64,000 nucleotides of DNA from NCBI RefSeq assembly GCF_021869535.1, contig NW_026262690.1, positions 65,108,995-65,172,994 of the forward strand, written 5' to 3'. Under the pieces are notes generated by a model, which was not told the DNA's origin, made no database searches, and saw only the letters and a list, made by a program, of their open reading frames with translations. Within the stretch, counting starts at the first letter, position 1. The number at the start of each line of letters is the position of its first letter. The position numbers and the translations under genes were made by a program. This document shows positions 27,701-42,200 of this stretch, piece after piece. Source of the DNA: Mytilus californianus. Lineage: Eukaryota; Mollusca; Bivalvia; Mytilida; Mytilidae.

Positions 27701-30700
27701 CTCAACAGTTAAAATTAAGATTTTTTTAAAAAAGCCCATTACGCCTCGTGTTTTAAATTTGAAAATTAAAAGTATAGAGTGGATAAATATGGTATCACTC
27801 ATGATGTGGTGGTGGAAATCTATATGTCCCTGTTTTATCAAGTAGATTTATTTTGTTGTATGTAAATTCAGTACATGTTAACATACAGTTTGTACTTTTA
27901 TAAGAAAGTTAATTTTCTTGATGTTTAAGGCCTTTTAAAAATAACTTGTTGGTAAAATTTATGTTTATATGTTTGCTTTGTTTTAGGTTTTTATGAAGAA
28001 AGAGCTATATTACTGGGTAGATTAGACAGACATGAACAAGCATTAGGAATTTATGTTCATATTTTAAGAGATGATACTCTAGCCAAAAGGTAACAATTGC
28101 AATTTTCAATAGATTTATTTTGGTACTCCAATTATAAAGAAATAGTCTAAAATAATGATTCAAATACCAAAAAATAATAGATAAGGGAAATGTAAAAAGA
28201 TCTGCTTACTATCGTGAGGCAAGTTGAAATCAGTTGTTAAAAGTTATCAAGGGTTTTGAGTCCTAACTTCTATTTCTATTTTGAATACACATATAAACTT
28301 TTGCACTTATTTTTTTTTTTAGGTACTGTTTGAATTATTTTGACAGAGGGCGCGAAGGAAATAAAGATGTGAGTTTGTTTTTGTATTTTGTTTTTGTTTT
28401 TTATGCACAACAGCTTAGTTTAAACAATATTTTATTTTTCAAAAGTGCACAAATTATAATTATACAATAGAGATTCAGGGATTTGGGGATTCGGAAACAA
28501 GAAGAACTTGTATAAATCTGTCTCCCTGAACAAGATTACAACATTGGGAACATAGTTTTAAGAACCCTGCTATAATATAATTTGCACTACAGCTTCATGT
28601 AAATCTCTGTCAAAACACAGTTTAATATTTCAGATTTCAATATTTCTTCATTAGTTAATCTTTTATTGGAATGATAGATTTTCAAACTCTTCTTTCCAAA
28701 ATTTATGTAAGTATTGGTTCAATTTACTTTATAACTGACCAAAGCAAATTTGACACTTAATAGATAATGTAACTATCACCACAGGCCATTCAGAGTGGTG
28801 TTCCTCCATCCCTGAATTTTTAGCACAACACTTGGATTTCAAGCACCACACTTGATTCTCTCAGAATAAACCTTAAATTTTTAGATTATTTGAGATAAGT
28901 TTGGAAACCAATTTTAATCGGTACAAATGTATAGTTATAAATGTTGTTTTTTTTGTCTTAAATTATATATATTTTTATTACCAAAGTCTGTATAAAGTAT
29001 AAAAGCACATTTGAATTACATCCACATCAATAATACATATATAAACACAAAATTTGTGACAGAATAGCAGAAGGTGTTGTAATTATAAATAAACACTATT
29101 TTAACATATCGGTGCTAAGTTTAAAAGATCTAAAAATAAATTTACCTAAATTACACAGCTCTTTTACATTGTTTGTACTCATTAGTTTAATGAATATGTA
29201 CATAGATGGTTTTTTCCAATAATATGGCTTAATATAAAATTTTTGAAAACCTTGAAAAAATGGACATTTGAGGAGGAAATGAAACTCATCTTCTATATCA
29301 TTTTTACAAAAAGTACATATTCTATTATTTCTTGTTATACCATAAAATCTTCCATTTTCTATAGCTAAGTTGTGGAAACTTAATCTTATTTTTGTAATAC
29401 ATGTTTTGTAAACATTAGGAATTGGTTTGCATAAATTAAATTGCAGACAAAAATTATCTAACATATATTTATAATTAGAACATTTTGGAGAAGTATGCAA
29501 CTGTTTAGACAATAATATAAACGTTGCTTTATGACAGCAAAACATACATCAGGCAAGTCTGAAATAAGGGTTTGGCTATACCATACATCACCTAAACCAA
29601 TAACAAACAGTTCATTCTTTATAAAATACAACCAATTACACTTATTTTTTGGACACCTCTCTAATTCGCCATATAAGTAATTATACCCCCACTTTAAAAA
29701 AGTGGGGGTATACTGTTTTACCTCTGTCCGTCCCTCCGTCTGTCCATCCATTCGTCAGTCCATTCGTCAGTCCGTCCGTCCGTCCCATGAATATTTTTCG
29801 TCGCATTTTTCTCAGGAACTACTTTACAAGGATTTCTGAAATTTGGTTTCAGGGTTTATATGAGTCAGCTATACTGTGTGATGCGTTTTCAGATTCATCA
29901 CTCAACAACTTCCTGTTTACTGAACACTTACATCATTTTACACATGACATCCAAGTAGTTGAAAATTTCCGTCACATTTATCTCAGGAACTACATTACAA
30001 GGATTTCTGAAATTTGGTTTCAGGGTTTATATTAGACAGCTATAACGTGTGATGCATTTTCAGATTCATCACTCAAACAAAGTGACATAGTTTAAATGCA
30101 TACTTTTGAAATTTCTTCTTAAAGCAAACATTGTATATTCTTACAATAGTTCATGTGAACTCTCTCCATGACCGGGGCTTTGTGTGCACCCCATATTTCA
30201 CTTGCATAACTCAATAAAGAATTAAAATAAGTATCAAAAAGTGATAACAAAGTGACATAGTTTAAATGCATACTTTTGAAGTTTCTTCTTAAAGCTACCT
30301 TGTTCTGACAGTTTCTGTTGTAACATATTATATTTGCCATTAAAATTTAAAAGTACACCAAGGTAGGTAAAATTATCAACAACTTCAATTTCTTTATTAT
30401 CATAATACCATTTATAATTAACATGAACTCTACCACCTTTTCTGAATACTACAATTTTAGTTTTATTAATATTAACACTCAATGGCTTGATGTATATTCA
30501 TATAATGTATCAAGCATATTTTGTAACCCTAAAACAGATTCTGAGAAAATAACCATATCATCAGCAAGTAGGAATAAATTCAATTCTTTCATCTCATATG
30601 GAATAACATTACTATTAATGAAAGCCATTTCACAATCATTAACATATAATGAAAAAAGTATGGGAGATAACACCTCTCCCTGCATCAAGCCCAATTGATT

Positions 30701-33700
30701 GGTGAAGTAATCAGAATTAAAACCACCAACACATACACAAGTAGACACATTAGTATATATAGATTTAATAACAGTTAGAAGTTTACCTTGGATACCAATT
30801 TTTGACAATTTATACCATAGCATTAGCCTTTGAAAAGTATTGAATGCTTTTGTGTAATCAACAAAACAACAATAAAGACATTTGTTTGCTGATAAGGACT
30901 TAAAAATTACAGAAATTAGAGCAAAAAATGCATCTACAGTTCCAAAACCTGGGCGAATGCCGAACTGGGCATCAGTTATGACATCAAAAGAATCGGACCA
31001 GTCCATCAAACGTTGATTTAATACGGAAGTAAATAATTTTGCGAAATTACTTACAGGACTTATACCTCTGTAGTTATTTGGATCGTCTTCGTTTCCTTTC
31101 TTGAAGATAGGAACAAGTATAGCAATAGCCTAGCTAGTAGGAAATATTCCAGACTAAAATACTATTAAAAACCTTGGCATAAACACAACTTTATACTCAA
31201 TAAAATATTCATTCAGTATACCGTCTACTCCCTGACTTTTATTGCGCTTTAAATTGCGAATGGCTTTTAAAATCTCCTCCTCTGTAATTTCTTCATCAAG
31301 TTAAGGATATACACAATCGCCGTCAGTGTTATTAAATAAATCATTGTCACATGTATTGTCTATATTAACAGAAGACAATTTTTTAAAATGTTCATAGAAA
31401 GAATGTAACGATACATTATTTTTCCTTTGGGTCCTTTTCCTAAATTTAGAATAAAACCATTTTGGGTTGCTATATCTCAAAAATTCCATTGTATTGCCCT
31501 CGATACGTTGGTATTCTCGCTTAAGTCGACGTTCCATAGCTTTATATTCCCTCTTTTGCACTAATTAAGTTTGTATGGTTGACAATTGATTTTGAACGAT
31601 TGAATACATGTATATAATCGATATAACATCGATAAAGTTCCTTGCATCGTGTGTTGAACCAAGGTTTGTCGAAATGTTTAACTGGTTTATACAGTTTATT
31701 GTTAACATAAGGCATCGTTTTAAAGAAAGGCGACATTATGTCCTCTATCATACATGTAAAATTGCTCAATGATTCATCAAACAAATTTTGATTTTCAAAG
31801 TTTATACGATCCTGTAAACGAATGATATTGTCCATATTGACACAAATACACTCACTACATTGTTCTTTAAATTGATCTTTCGATTTGTATTTAACTTGAC
31901 GTTCTACTTTTCCCACGGCATCTGAACATTTGACTGGGTTTCGCATGGTGTTTAATAGATTTAGTTCTACATGTAAAAACGCATGGTCCGAAAAAGTTGT
32001 TAAGTTTGACACAATCAACTGTTTTATATTCAGAAAATAAAATGAAGGTACAATAAAGTAGTCCAGAGCACTCATACCATTTGCGCCATAGTATATGAAG
32101 TCATTTGAAAATTCGTCTTTGTGCCTACCATTCACTATCCTCAAGCCTGATGATTTACACATACTAATTAATTTAGGACCATAACTGTTTGTATTTAAAT
32201 CAGGGTTGACTCTTATCGGAAGAACACTATCAGCTACATATTCAAAAGCGCCACAAATTCGGTTCTTTACAGTAAAATGAATATCATCATTTTCCACAAA
32301 ATCAGCTAACGTCCCAGTACGACTATTCATATCGCAAAGAATAAAAACATGACCAAGTATAGAGTATAAATCAATACTGTTTTCTAGTTCATTATATAAA
32401 TTACAGTCATATAACTTATAGTATTTAGATTTGACGGGGGCAATATAAACACAAGCAATGTATACAGTTTTGTCTTTGGTTAATATACCCTTCTTAATAT
32501 TCAACCATATAATAGATTCTAAAATACGTTTCAATAGCAATAACAGTAGAAAAACATTTTTTAATCAAAATCACACTACCTCCTCCTTGAATAGATTTAG
32601 ACTTAAATCTCGGATATAAATGACAATTATAATCAGGTAAATTAAATGAAAAATCCTTTTCAAACCAACATTCCATAAGGAAAACAAGATCATATGTACA
32701 TATAAAAAATTAACAAATGCTTTATCATCAAGTTTTGTTTGTAAGCCACCATTTACATTCCAAGAGATAATTTTTAAATTATCAGTAAAAATGTCAGATA
32801 AAACATAAGTTGAAAGTCCTTCAACGCTATCCTATTAAGATACATTCATTTTGTAAACACACATGTATGTATTTAAGAGTATTGCAAAAGGTTTAGAATT
32901 TATAAATATTTTTTACAGATAAAATGATTACTTTATAAGCTCTACCCTTGAATTTTTTTTCTGTGGTGATCTTTGATTTATATTTTTGGATGTGGGAATC
33001 ATCTGTCCTTACCTATTGTTATTTGTTCTATTTACAGGTGTATTATTATTTATTAAAAATGTATCTTCAACCTCCTCCATCATCATCATTAGGAATGTCA
33101 GCTAGTCAGGGCATTAAGCCTCAACAAAATATGACAGCAGCCTTCAGACTGTTACAGGAACATGCCACAAAAATTGATGTCTCTAAAGTAAGTATCACTG
33201 AGCTAAAGGTTTTTGTCTTGCTATGTGAAGGCAAGACTTAGGCCTGCTGATTCCAGCACTGTCATAGACATCCACGTCAACAATTTGTTTAAGTTTGTGG
33301 TTATGGTAGTTTAAGGGACAGCACTAATGGTTTGTCAATGATATTTGGTATGCAGTTGAAGTAGCATAAGCACATCTCAATTACATCCAGATTATTGGGC
33401 CCCTCCCCCTAAGTCATTGTGTACGACTTTGAAACTTTTGCTTAGATGAAATATTAGTTTCTGCCGAATTCAGTAAGAGGGGAACCACTAATGGTAAGAC
33501 AATGATATTTGCTGTGTAGTAGTATCAGCGTTAGCACATATCCATGGAAATAATTTGCCCCCCCCCCCCCTCACCCCCCCTCAACATAGTGTATTGACTT
33601 TGAAACTTTTGCCTAGTTTTTGTCTCGCCTGTGACGATAGTTGAGAAAGGCAAGACATAGGTATTGCTTTTTCCGGCAACTACATCGACGGCGTCAACAA

Positions 33701-36239
33701 TTGTTGAGTTTTTGCTTAAGTCAGTTTGATAAGAACTACTTGTGATAGATCAATGATATGTTCTATAAAGTTGCATTACTATCAGTATATATCAGTTTGG
33801 TGACTATTTCAAGGCCCTGCTACCTAGTCATGGTTCAGCGACTGTAAATTAATAAGCAACTTTTTCTGCTTTAGTTAGTTTGATAGGAACTACTTGTGAT
33901 ATATCAGTGATATTTTCTATAAAGTTGCATTACTATCAGTACATATCAGTTCGATGGCTATATTGAGGCCCTGCCCCCTAGGGGATGGTCCAGTGACTTT
34001 GTATTAATTAGAAATTTTCAGTATTAAGTTTTCTGCTTAAGTAAGTTTGATAGGAACTACTTGTGATATATCAATGATATTTAATATAAAGTTGCATTAC
34101 TATCAGTACATATCAGTTTGATGACTATATTGAGGCCCTGCCCCTAGGGGGTGGTCCAGTGACTTTGTATTAATTAAAAATTTTCAGTATTAAGTTTTCA
34201 GCTTAAGTAAGTTTGATAGGAACTACTTGTGATATATCAATGATATTTTATATAAAGTTGCATTACTATCAGTACATATTAGTTTGACAACTATTTCCAG
34301 GCCCTACTCCAGTAGGTCAAGGTCCAGTGACTTTCAATTAATTACCAATTTTCAATGTTAAGTTTTCTGCTTAAGTTTGTGTGGTAGTAGCTACTTATGA
34401 TAGACAATGACATTTTCTATATAGTTGCATTACTATCAGTACATCTCAGTTTGTCCACCATTTTGAGGCCCTGTTCCCTAGATCATGGTCCAGCAACTTT
34501 GAATTAACTAGCAATGTTTTGTCCATCAGATTGTCTTTTCTGAATTTTCTGCTGACAGGAGGTTTAAGGAAACCACTTATGGTAATCCATGATATTTGGT
34601 ATGTAGTTCTCTATTAGTGTTTCATTTCCAAGAAGATTACATGGCTCGGCTCCTTCAGTCATGGTTAATTGACTTTGGAATTTTTGCATAGTTTCCATGT
34701 TAAAGATTGTTATTAAAGTATAAAAATAAGGAGATGTGGTATGATTGCCAATGAGACAAATATCCACCAGAGACCAAATAAAGTGTCAGTTTAAGGATAT
34801 CACTTTTGATAAGTCATTGATACTTTGCATGCACTGCAGTTGTATTAGTATTGGCTAATACATCATTCCATGGAGATTATTTGGTTCTGAACATTGTTCT
34901 GAATCTCTGATTCATTGACTATGGATGTTTTGCATAGTTCAAATGCTAAAGTATTGCCATTTTGATATCAACATTTGTGTTTTACTTTCAAAATTAAGTA
35001 CAGGCAAGATCTATCTCTGTATCAATAGTTTATATTGTCATTGACAGAAATATCGATACAGTGAAACCTAACAGTCACCTACACCTACAATATTAATTTG
35101 TATCCTGCCCAGACATTTTCACTATATTATATAACTCATTTGAGCCGTTACCTTTTTGTGAATGAAATGCTCTTTCCACTCCTTATAATGGCCATCTTTA
35201 ACATTCATGGGAATTACATGATTCCTTTATTATGGCTTAATTATCACATAACAGGATATTTTCCCTATGTATAAATGATGAGGTTATCTGAAGCTTTGAT
35301 TTATAGAAAATGTTAGAGAAACCCAAATTATATTGTATATTCAATACAGAGTTCTTTGTTGAGGCCTGCATATGTATTATGCCATATTGTTTGGCTGGAC
35401 TTACCATTCTATGAACCTTTGCATGAAGATAACACTAATACTGAGATAAGACTAGCTGTCACAAAGCATCCCAAAATTGTTAAGTACCTACTGAAAATGA
35501 TGTCATTGAGGTGCAATGGTAAAAGAAATGGTCATCGACAATTTATTTAAGTTTGTGTTTAGGTCAGTTTAAGGGGAGCCACTTATGATATATATGTCAA
35601 TGATACTTGGTATGACGTTGTATTAGTATTGACATATTTTTCATTTCAACAGAGATCATTTGACCATGTAACCTAAGTCAGAGTTCACTGACTTAAGAGT
35701 TGCCGTTTGAATTTCAACATTTGCTTTATGCTTTCAAAAAATTACATACAAGAGAGACACATCTCAACAATTTATTATTGTATGTAATTTTATTTTTGTT
35801 TTATAATTCAACTAATGGAGATTAAAAAGGGGGCAGCTTTATATAAAAAGAATAGTTAACTTTGCCACATTTTTATGTGCTTGTCCCAAGTCAAGAACTT
35901 TGTCAGAAGTTGTTGTATTTCATATCTTAATGTTTTTCATACTTTATAGAAATGGGTGTTGATGGCACTGGCAGATTTTTTTCTGTTCAAATTTTTTACA
36001 ACTTTTATAGACTGGTGACAATTTGGAGCTTGACATATTTTATCTATATACACCTGTCTCATTATTGAAGAATACTTGATGCCTTCTAAATGTATTTTGC
36101 TATTTCTGTTGTTGGGTTGCTGTCTCATTTGAGTTTATTAACATGTCCTTTTTTTCATAGTTTGCATTTAAACTGAATATTAATCAATTTGATAAAACTT
36201 CAGAATGTTGTTATTTTCTGTCTTCTTGACATAGCTGAC

Positions 36240-36272
<33 letters not shown>

Positions 36273-39200
36273 ATTCTTTATTTAAAGAGGGTAAACTCAG
36301 TTAGTTACAATAAACTAATCTTCCCTGAGGCCCTCACATACAAATTACAATACAATCAAAAAACAGATATTTACACATAGTTAATTTACAGTCAATTAGT
36401 TCAATGTAATATTACTAACATGATAAGATATAAGGCTGTTCAAGATGTACATGTAGTCAAAAAATCAAATACAAATATAAATAAAAGAATATACAAATAC
36501 ATTGTAGAAAACATAATCTTATCAGGACTGTGTTAAGTACTTCTTGATACTTTGTTTAAAAGTATAAGTGTTTTGAGCTTTACACATTTTGTTTGGTAGT
36601 CCATTCCATAACACTGATCCAGAATAAACAAAAGATTTCTTAAATAGCTCAGCTTTTGGCTTAGGAACTATCAGATTACCTTGAGTGACGCCTCTCAGGG
36701 AGTAAGGATTATTATCTGATTTCTGTTTAAACTTTTGAACTAGGTACATTGGTGCTTCCATACGCATACATTTATATAGAAGTAAATATTTGTGGTATTT
36801 TATTCTATTGTCAACTGTCATCCACCCAAGTTCTTTAAATAAGGGGGCTGAGGGGGATAAAGGAACTGCATCTAGAATTAATCTTGCTGCCCTTTTTTGG
36901 AGTTTTAAAATTCTTGTTATCCCTTCATTTTTACATTCACCCCAAATAATACAGCAGTAGTCAATCAGGAGCAGAATATACCCATTGTAATATGTTTTCC
37001 TTGCATTTATATCTAAAAATTTCTTTATTTTAGAAAGGAGGTATATTCTGGATGATATATTAGCACAAACTTTGTCAATTTGATTTCTCCAGTTAAGTGT
37101 GCTGTCAATTTTAACACCTAATAATTTTTCACATGAAGAATTTTGTAATACTTTTGAATCTATTATTAAGTTTGGTTGATAAGTCTGAATTGATAGTTTC
37201 TGCTTTGTTCCAGTAACCAGACATTTTGTTTTATTTGCATTAATGAACATGTTATTCATTTTGCACCACTCTTCAACCCTGTATAAATCTTCTTGAACAT
37301 CATCATGTATATTTTCTATGTTTTTCCCTGATTTATGAAGAGTGGTGTCATCAGCATATAGGTCTGTTTCACAATTTTCAATGCATAAGGGAAGGTCGTT
37401 TATAAATAGCACAAACAATAGAGGACCAAGTATAGAACCTTGGGGGACACCAAATTTTACATGTTGTTGTTCAGAGTAAACATTACAAATGTTTACCTGC
37501 TGTTTTCTGTTATTCAGGTATGACTTGAAAAAACTAACAGTAGCCTCACTAAATCCATAAATTTCAAGCTTTAAACAAAGAATGTCATGATCTACCAAAT
37601 CAAAAGCTTTTTTAAAATCTAATAAAATTGCTAGGTTTAAATTACCATCATTCATTTCTTGCAACCATTTGTCAATGATATTAATAAGTGCAGTTTGACA
37701 AGAATGCTGTGGCCTGAAACCAGATTGTGTAGGGTGTAAAAGTTTAAGTTTAGATAAGTATTTGTACATGTTATTAGAAACATGCCTTTCTATTAATTTT
37801 GATAAAGTTGGAAGAACAGATATAGGTCTGTAATTTGTTGCTAAAAGCTTGTCACCATCCTTGAAAACTGGTGTTACCTTAGCATTCTTCAGTAAAGAAG
37901 GATATATACCAGTATCTATCATTCTGTTAAATATGTATGTGAGAGGTGATGCAATAACAGGGGCGCTTAATCTTAGGATTTTTGGTCCTATATTATCCAT
38001 ACCAGATGCTTTGTTTATATCAAGTTTTGTTAACTCATTAAATAGCTCATTCATGATCACTGGTGGTATAGAAAATTTATCATGTTTATGTAATTTATTT
38101 TTAACAAATTTACCAAGATTACTGAAATCTGCTTTGTTTACAGGTGTATAACTTCCTTGTTCTCTTAATTTTTCAGCACAGGAAGTGAAAAAGTTATTAA
38201 AAGTTTCTGCTATTGATTTTTTACTTTTAGTTGTATTGTTATCTTCTGTGGCTAATTCATATGGTGTATTTTTAACTTTTGGGTTCAGACTGTGAAGACA
38301 TTTCCATAAAGTTTTAGGGTCATTGGAGTCTTTTACCATATTTTTATAATAATTCTTTTTTGAGCTATCTATGATATGTTTAGTTTTATTTCTCCAAAAT
38401 CTATACTCACTCCATAAACCAAGTGCATTATATTTATCTCTCATATTCCTAGCGTAAATGATTTCACTGTTATACCATTCAGGCTGTCTGTCCCTTTTTA
38501 CTCTCTTTTTAACAACAGGAGCATGTTTATCTAAAGCTTTGTTCAACATATCATAAAACAATTGTAGACAGTCAGAGGGGTTTTCTTCAAATTCAATTTT
38601 ATGAAAAGGTGTAGTTTGCAGATCTAATAAAAATTCATCTTGGTTGAAATTTTTGAAATTTCTATAAGTAATTGTACTGTGTGTATTCTTTTTTCCTATA
38701 TTTGCTTCTTTCCTTGTTAAACAGATAGGGTAATGGTCACTAATTGCATATCTACACACATGTGATTCATGTACCAAAATTGGATTATTGACATAAATAT
38801 GATCAATCAATGTACTAGAATCTTTTGTTACCCTTGTGGCATCTACAATCAGTTGTTGAAAATTGTACGATTCTAAAACGTTCAGCCATTTTTGAGGAGG
38901 GTTTGTTTGGTGCTTTAAAATTAAAATTAAAATCACCCATAATTGTTATATCTGAATTCATGGTCATTGCCACTCTTATTTCTTTTTCAAAATCATCAAC
39001 CCAATCTATCAGTGACTTTGGTGGCCTATACACAAAACATAATAAAAAGGATTTTTTGTAATCTGGTTTAATTTCAACCCACATTGTTTCAATACCCCCT
39101 ATTTCGATGTTGTTTTTTCTTAAAAATTTAATTGTTTCAGAAAAATAAACAATCAGACCACCCCCACCTTGTGATGTTCTGTCCTTTCTTTCAAATACAT

Positions 39201-42200
39201 AACCAGGTACTTGTAATTCATTATCAGTAGTGTGTTTTGTTATGTTTGACATTAGAAGCTCATTTAAAAGGTAACATCTCTTGAGAGATCATTTTTGGTA
39301 TACCCAATCAGTGACTGCTAACTAGAGGTTTGACTGTATTGTAGATTAGGACTGTGAATTTATTTTTATTTTTTTTTTATTTTTGTGGATTTATGAAATA
39401 TAGAATTTTTGTAGATAGTTGATTTTGAGTTTTGTCAAATTATCCAATAAGTCTATAAGAAATGTATGTATTGTTGAACAGTTGTGGTTTATCTATGCCC
39501 AAGAAATCAAAGAAATTTAGTACTCAAGAACAATAATGAATTCACAGTATATTAATTTCGGTAATACATGCATCACAAGAATATTTCCTGTTTAGCATTG
39601 TCAGCTTACTTTTACTCTTGGTTTGTCTTTTAGAAAATAGTCAGTTGTCAGCAGCTGTAAGGATCTCTAAGTTTTCAAAAGCATGATTAGATTTGGGACA
39701 AGACTGAATATTTTTACCTGTCTGTTTGCCACTTACTGTTCTCCATAAATGGTAGTTTCAAGAATGTAGAATTCTCTCCATTTCCTTTCCTAAAATTGCG
39801 ATGGTTTTTTTTTTCAGACTTTAGAACTTTTACCCACAAGTACTCCTGTTGCTGAAATTTTGAGATATTTAGAAAAAGTAATGGAACACCAAGCAACAAT
39901 AAAGAGAGATTGCCAAGTGTTAAAAAGTATGTTATATGCTGAAAATCTCCAGGTAAGAATTTAAGTATACATAGTTTCAGTTTATTGCTGTCTGTTATAT
40001 ATGACTATTATAATTATTTATGGATGTTAAGCAACCCACAATCAATCAATATAATTATAGTTATCTAGACATCTAATTGTATTATCATTCCAATGCAGAA
40101 TCGATGTCTTTAACTTTAAGAATTTATATAAAATACATGTTATTTTCAGAATTAAAGGTCAATGAAATCCTTATAATATGTATCATCACTGGAAAACACA
40201 TTTAAGGCATGAATGGTACATGAATTTACATGAAGGGTATTTGAAAAAAACAAATTACGTAGTAAGGGGCTATTGATATTGGCTCATTTTCATGGAACTT
40301 AAATAATGAGTGTAGAAAATGCTAAACTAGATTTTTCCTGTCTACAAGAAAAATGGATGTGAAAGGGTTTATCTTTATGCTGTGGATGATGTAGGAATAC
40401 ACAACCATGTCTTGCTGTAAAGGAAATGTTATATCAGATATTGAGAGTACAGAAATGTTATATCAGATATTGAGAGTACAAAGCTCCTTACAATTAAAGA
40501 ACTCTGAATAATTCTTTGAGGGGTCTTTATTTGACGTGTTGGAAGCCAAAGTTTCTGACCTGTATAATTGAATGCTCTCTTTTCCAAATTTCCTGTCCTC
40601 CATCCTTATTGACCCACTTTTTCAGAATTAACCTAATTGATTTATGTCTAATGTATTCCTTTCAAAATTATGCATGCAATATTTTCCACTTGACATTTAT
40701 CAATCATCTATAAATTATTTTCATAGTTTTGTGGTTTAAATGTAAAAGTACTCATAAGTAGTATAAGTCTCCAGAGTAAATTGGATCAATTAGCTCAATT
40801 TAAAGTGAAAATGTATGTCAGGGTTCATTTGACATAGATTTCATTTTTATAGCTCATTGGTTCACAAAAATTACTATGATTATATCAATTTGTCAGTAAT
40901 AATAAGTAACAGGTCAACTATATATGCTCTAAAGAATCAATCTAATTGTAGATATTTATTTGACATCAACCATATAACCTTGACTTCTTTTTTCTAGTAT
41001 CAGTGATTAACATCAAGTTTTTGTGATTAGATTAGTTTATCAAGTATGGTTTGATTAAGATTTAAAAAAATCGGTTGTCTGTAATTGAAGCTCCCTTTGT
41101 AAGTTTGATAAACATAGTTTCTCTAATTCTAAGCCTATTTTTTTTTCCCTGACCTGTTGATTATTTTTATTTTTCAATGATTTGAAAAAAGGCGACCATG
41201 CCTGTTGACATTACATACATGTATAGAAAGAACACATCTTTATGCAAATCATTGGAAAAGAAGGATTAAGTTTGTCTGCATACTGTCTAAAAATCAATAG
41301 AGAAACAGATTCTACCACAAATTATCATGCAATAGGATATTTCTCCTCTCTCAACAGTTAAATTTTAACCATAAAAATCCTGGAAATGTATTTAAAATAT
41401 CTTAAATAATCTTCATAATAATTTTTTAGCTCCTTTTTGTGGTATTTAACATGTTTAAGATCTAAAGTAATGCTTTTAGGGTAACATAGGTTCTTAGAAT
41501 AAACTAAAATCTATATGATATATATTTATCTGTAATCTGTATGAATTAAAATAATTTTAAGTCTTTAGGCTTTGAATTACTTATATATTGGATTGTATGC
41601 AACATATTTACTTTTATCTTGATCCAGTGAATAGATGACCTTATGTTGAATTTACTATGCTGTCTGCATGAAGTATTACAAAATAGTGTGATATGTTATT
41701 ACTGTAACTTGACTGTAAGTGTTGGTCTCCACCTATTGCAGTCCAATTAAAATTCTGACCAAATTGCAGTTTATTTTATCCAGCCAATCTGTTCAACTGG
41801 TCAGAGAATATATAATATATTAATAAAAGGTTTGTGTCTGAAGTTATACAATGGGAATAACAAACAGAGAAGCTTGATCTTTTGTCTACAATCCAGTAAT
41901 ATAAATGCATTAAATGTTACTTTTAGTGTATATATCTGAAAACAAAATTGTTTGTCTTTGTTTCAGGTTCATGAACAGAGAATGTTTTACCAAAAAGCTA
42001 AAGTAGTTGTAAATGATGAAAAAATATGTAAAGTTTGCAAGAAGAGACTCGGAAACAGGTAATTGTTTCTAACATAAGTTTGTCATCTGATATTGAAAAT
42101 TTTGTGAGAAATTATGTAATTGTCTCAACCTTTAATCCATGGGAACTAAATCAAATCAGATTTAATTTTCTTACAGTATTTCACTACTACAACACATCAT

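Larger units (their letters stand above)
28945..32840 (-). mobile_element. Decayed non-LTR retrotransposon (APE endonuclease + reverse transcriptase), antisense to VPS39
   Basis: On the minus strand: endonuclease start IISWNVNG (about 32743-32785), endonuclease body (to 31542), linker, reverse transcriptase (about 31140-30230) and a C-terminal cysteine/histidine motif (29290-29330), then a tail ending in an A-rich string near 28945. Several frameshifts and stops make it non-functional. A hairpin-headed element interrupts it at 29682-30076. The clade cannot be fixed from the sequence alone. Confidence 0.85.
36246..39290 (-). mobile_element. 5'-truncated non-LTR retrotransposon (CR1/Jockey-like), antisense to VPS39
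   Basis: On the minus strand: partial endonuclease (39252-38815), reverse transcriptase frame (38936-36522), a short 3' non-coding region and a (TTA)n tail read as AAT repeats at 36246-36272 on the + strand. The 5' end is lost within the endonuclease. One frame change near 38920 separates the two coding parts, so the copy is dead but young. The motif layout suggests the CR1/Jockey group; the exact family is not determined. Confidence 0.88.

Noticed and set aside
29649..30035. 128-codon plus-strand frame with VPPSVHPFVSPFVSPSV
   Set aside because: Translation of the CCGTCC tract and tandem units of a nested repeat element.
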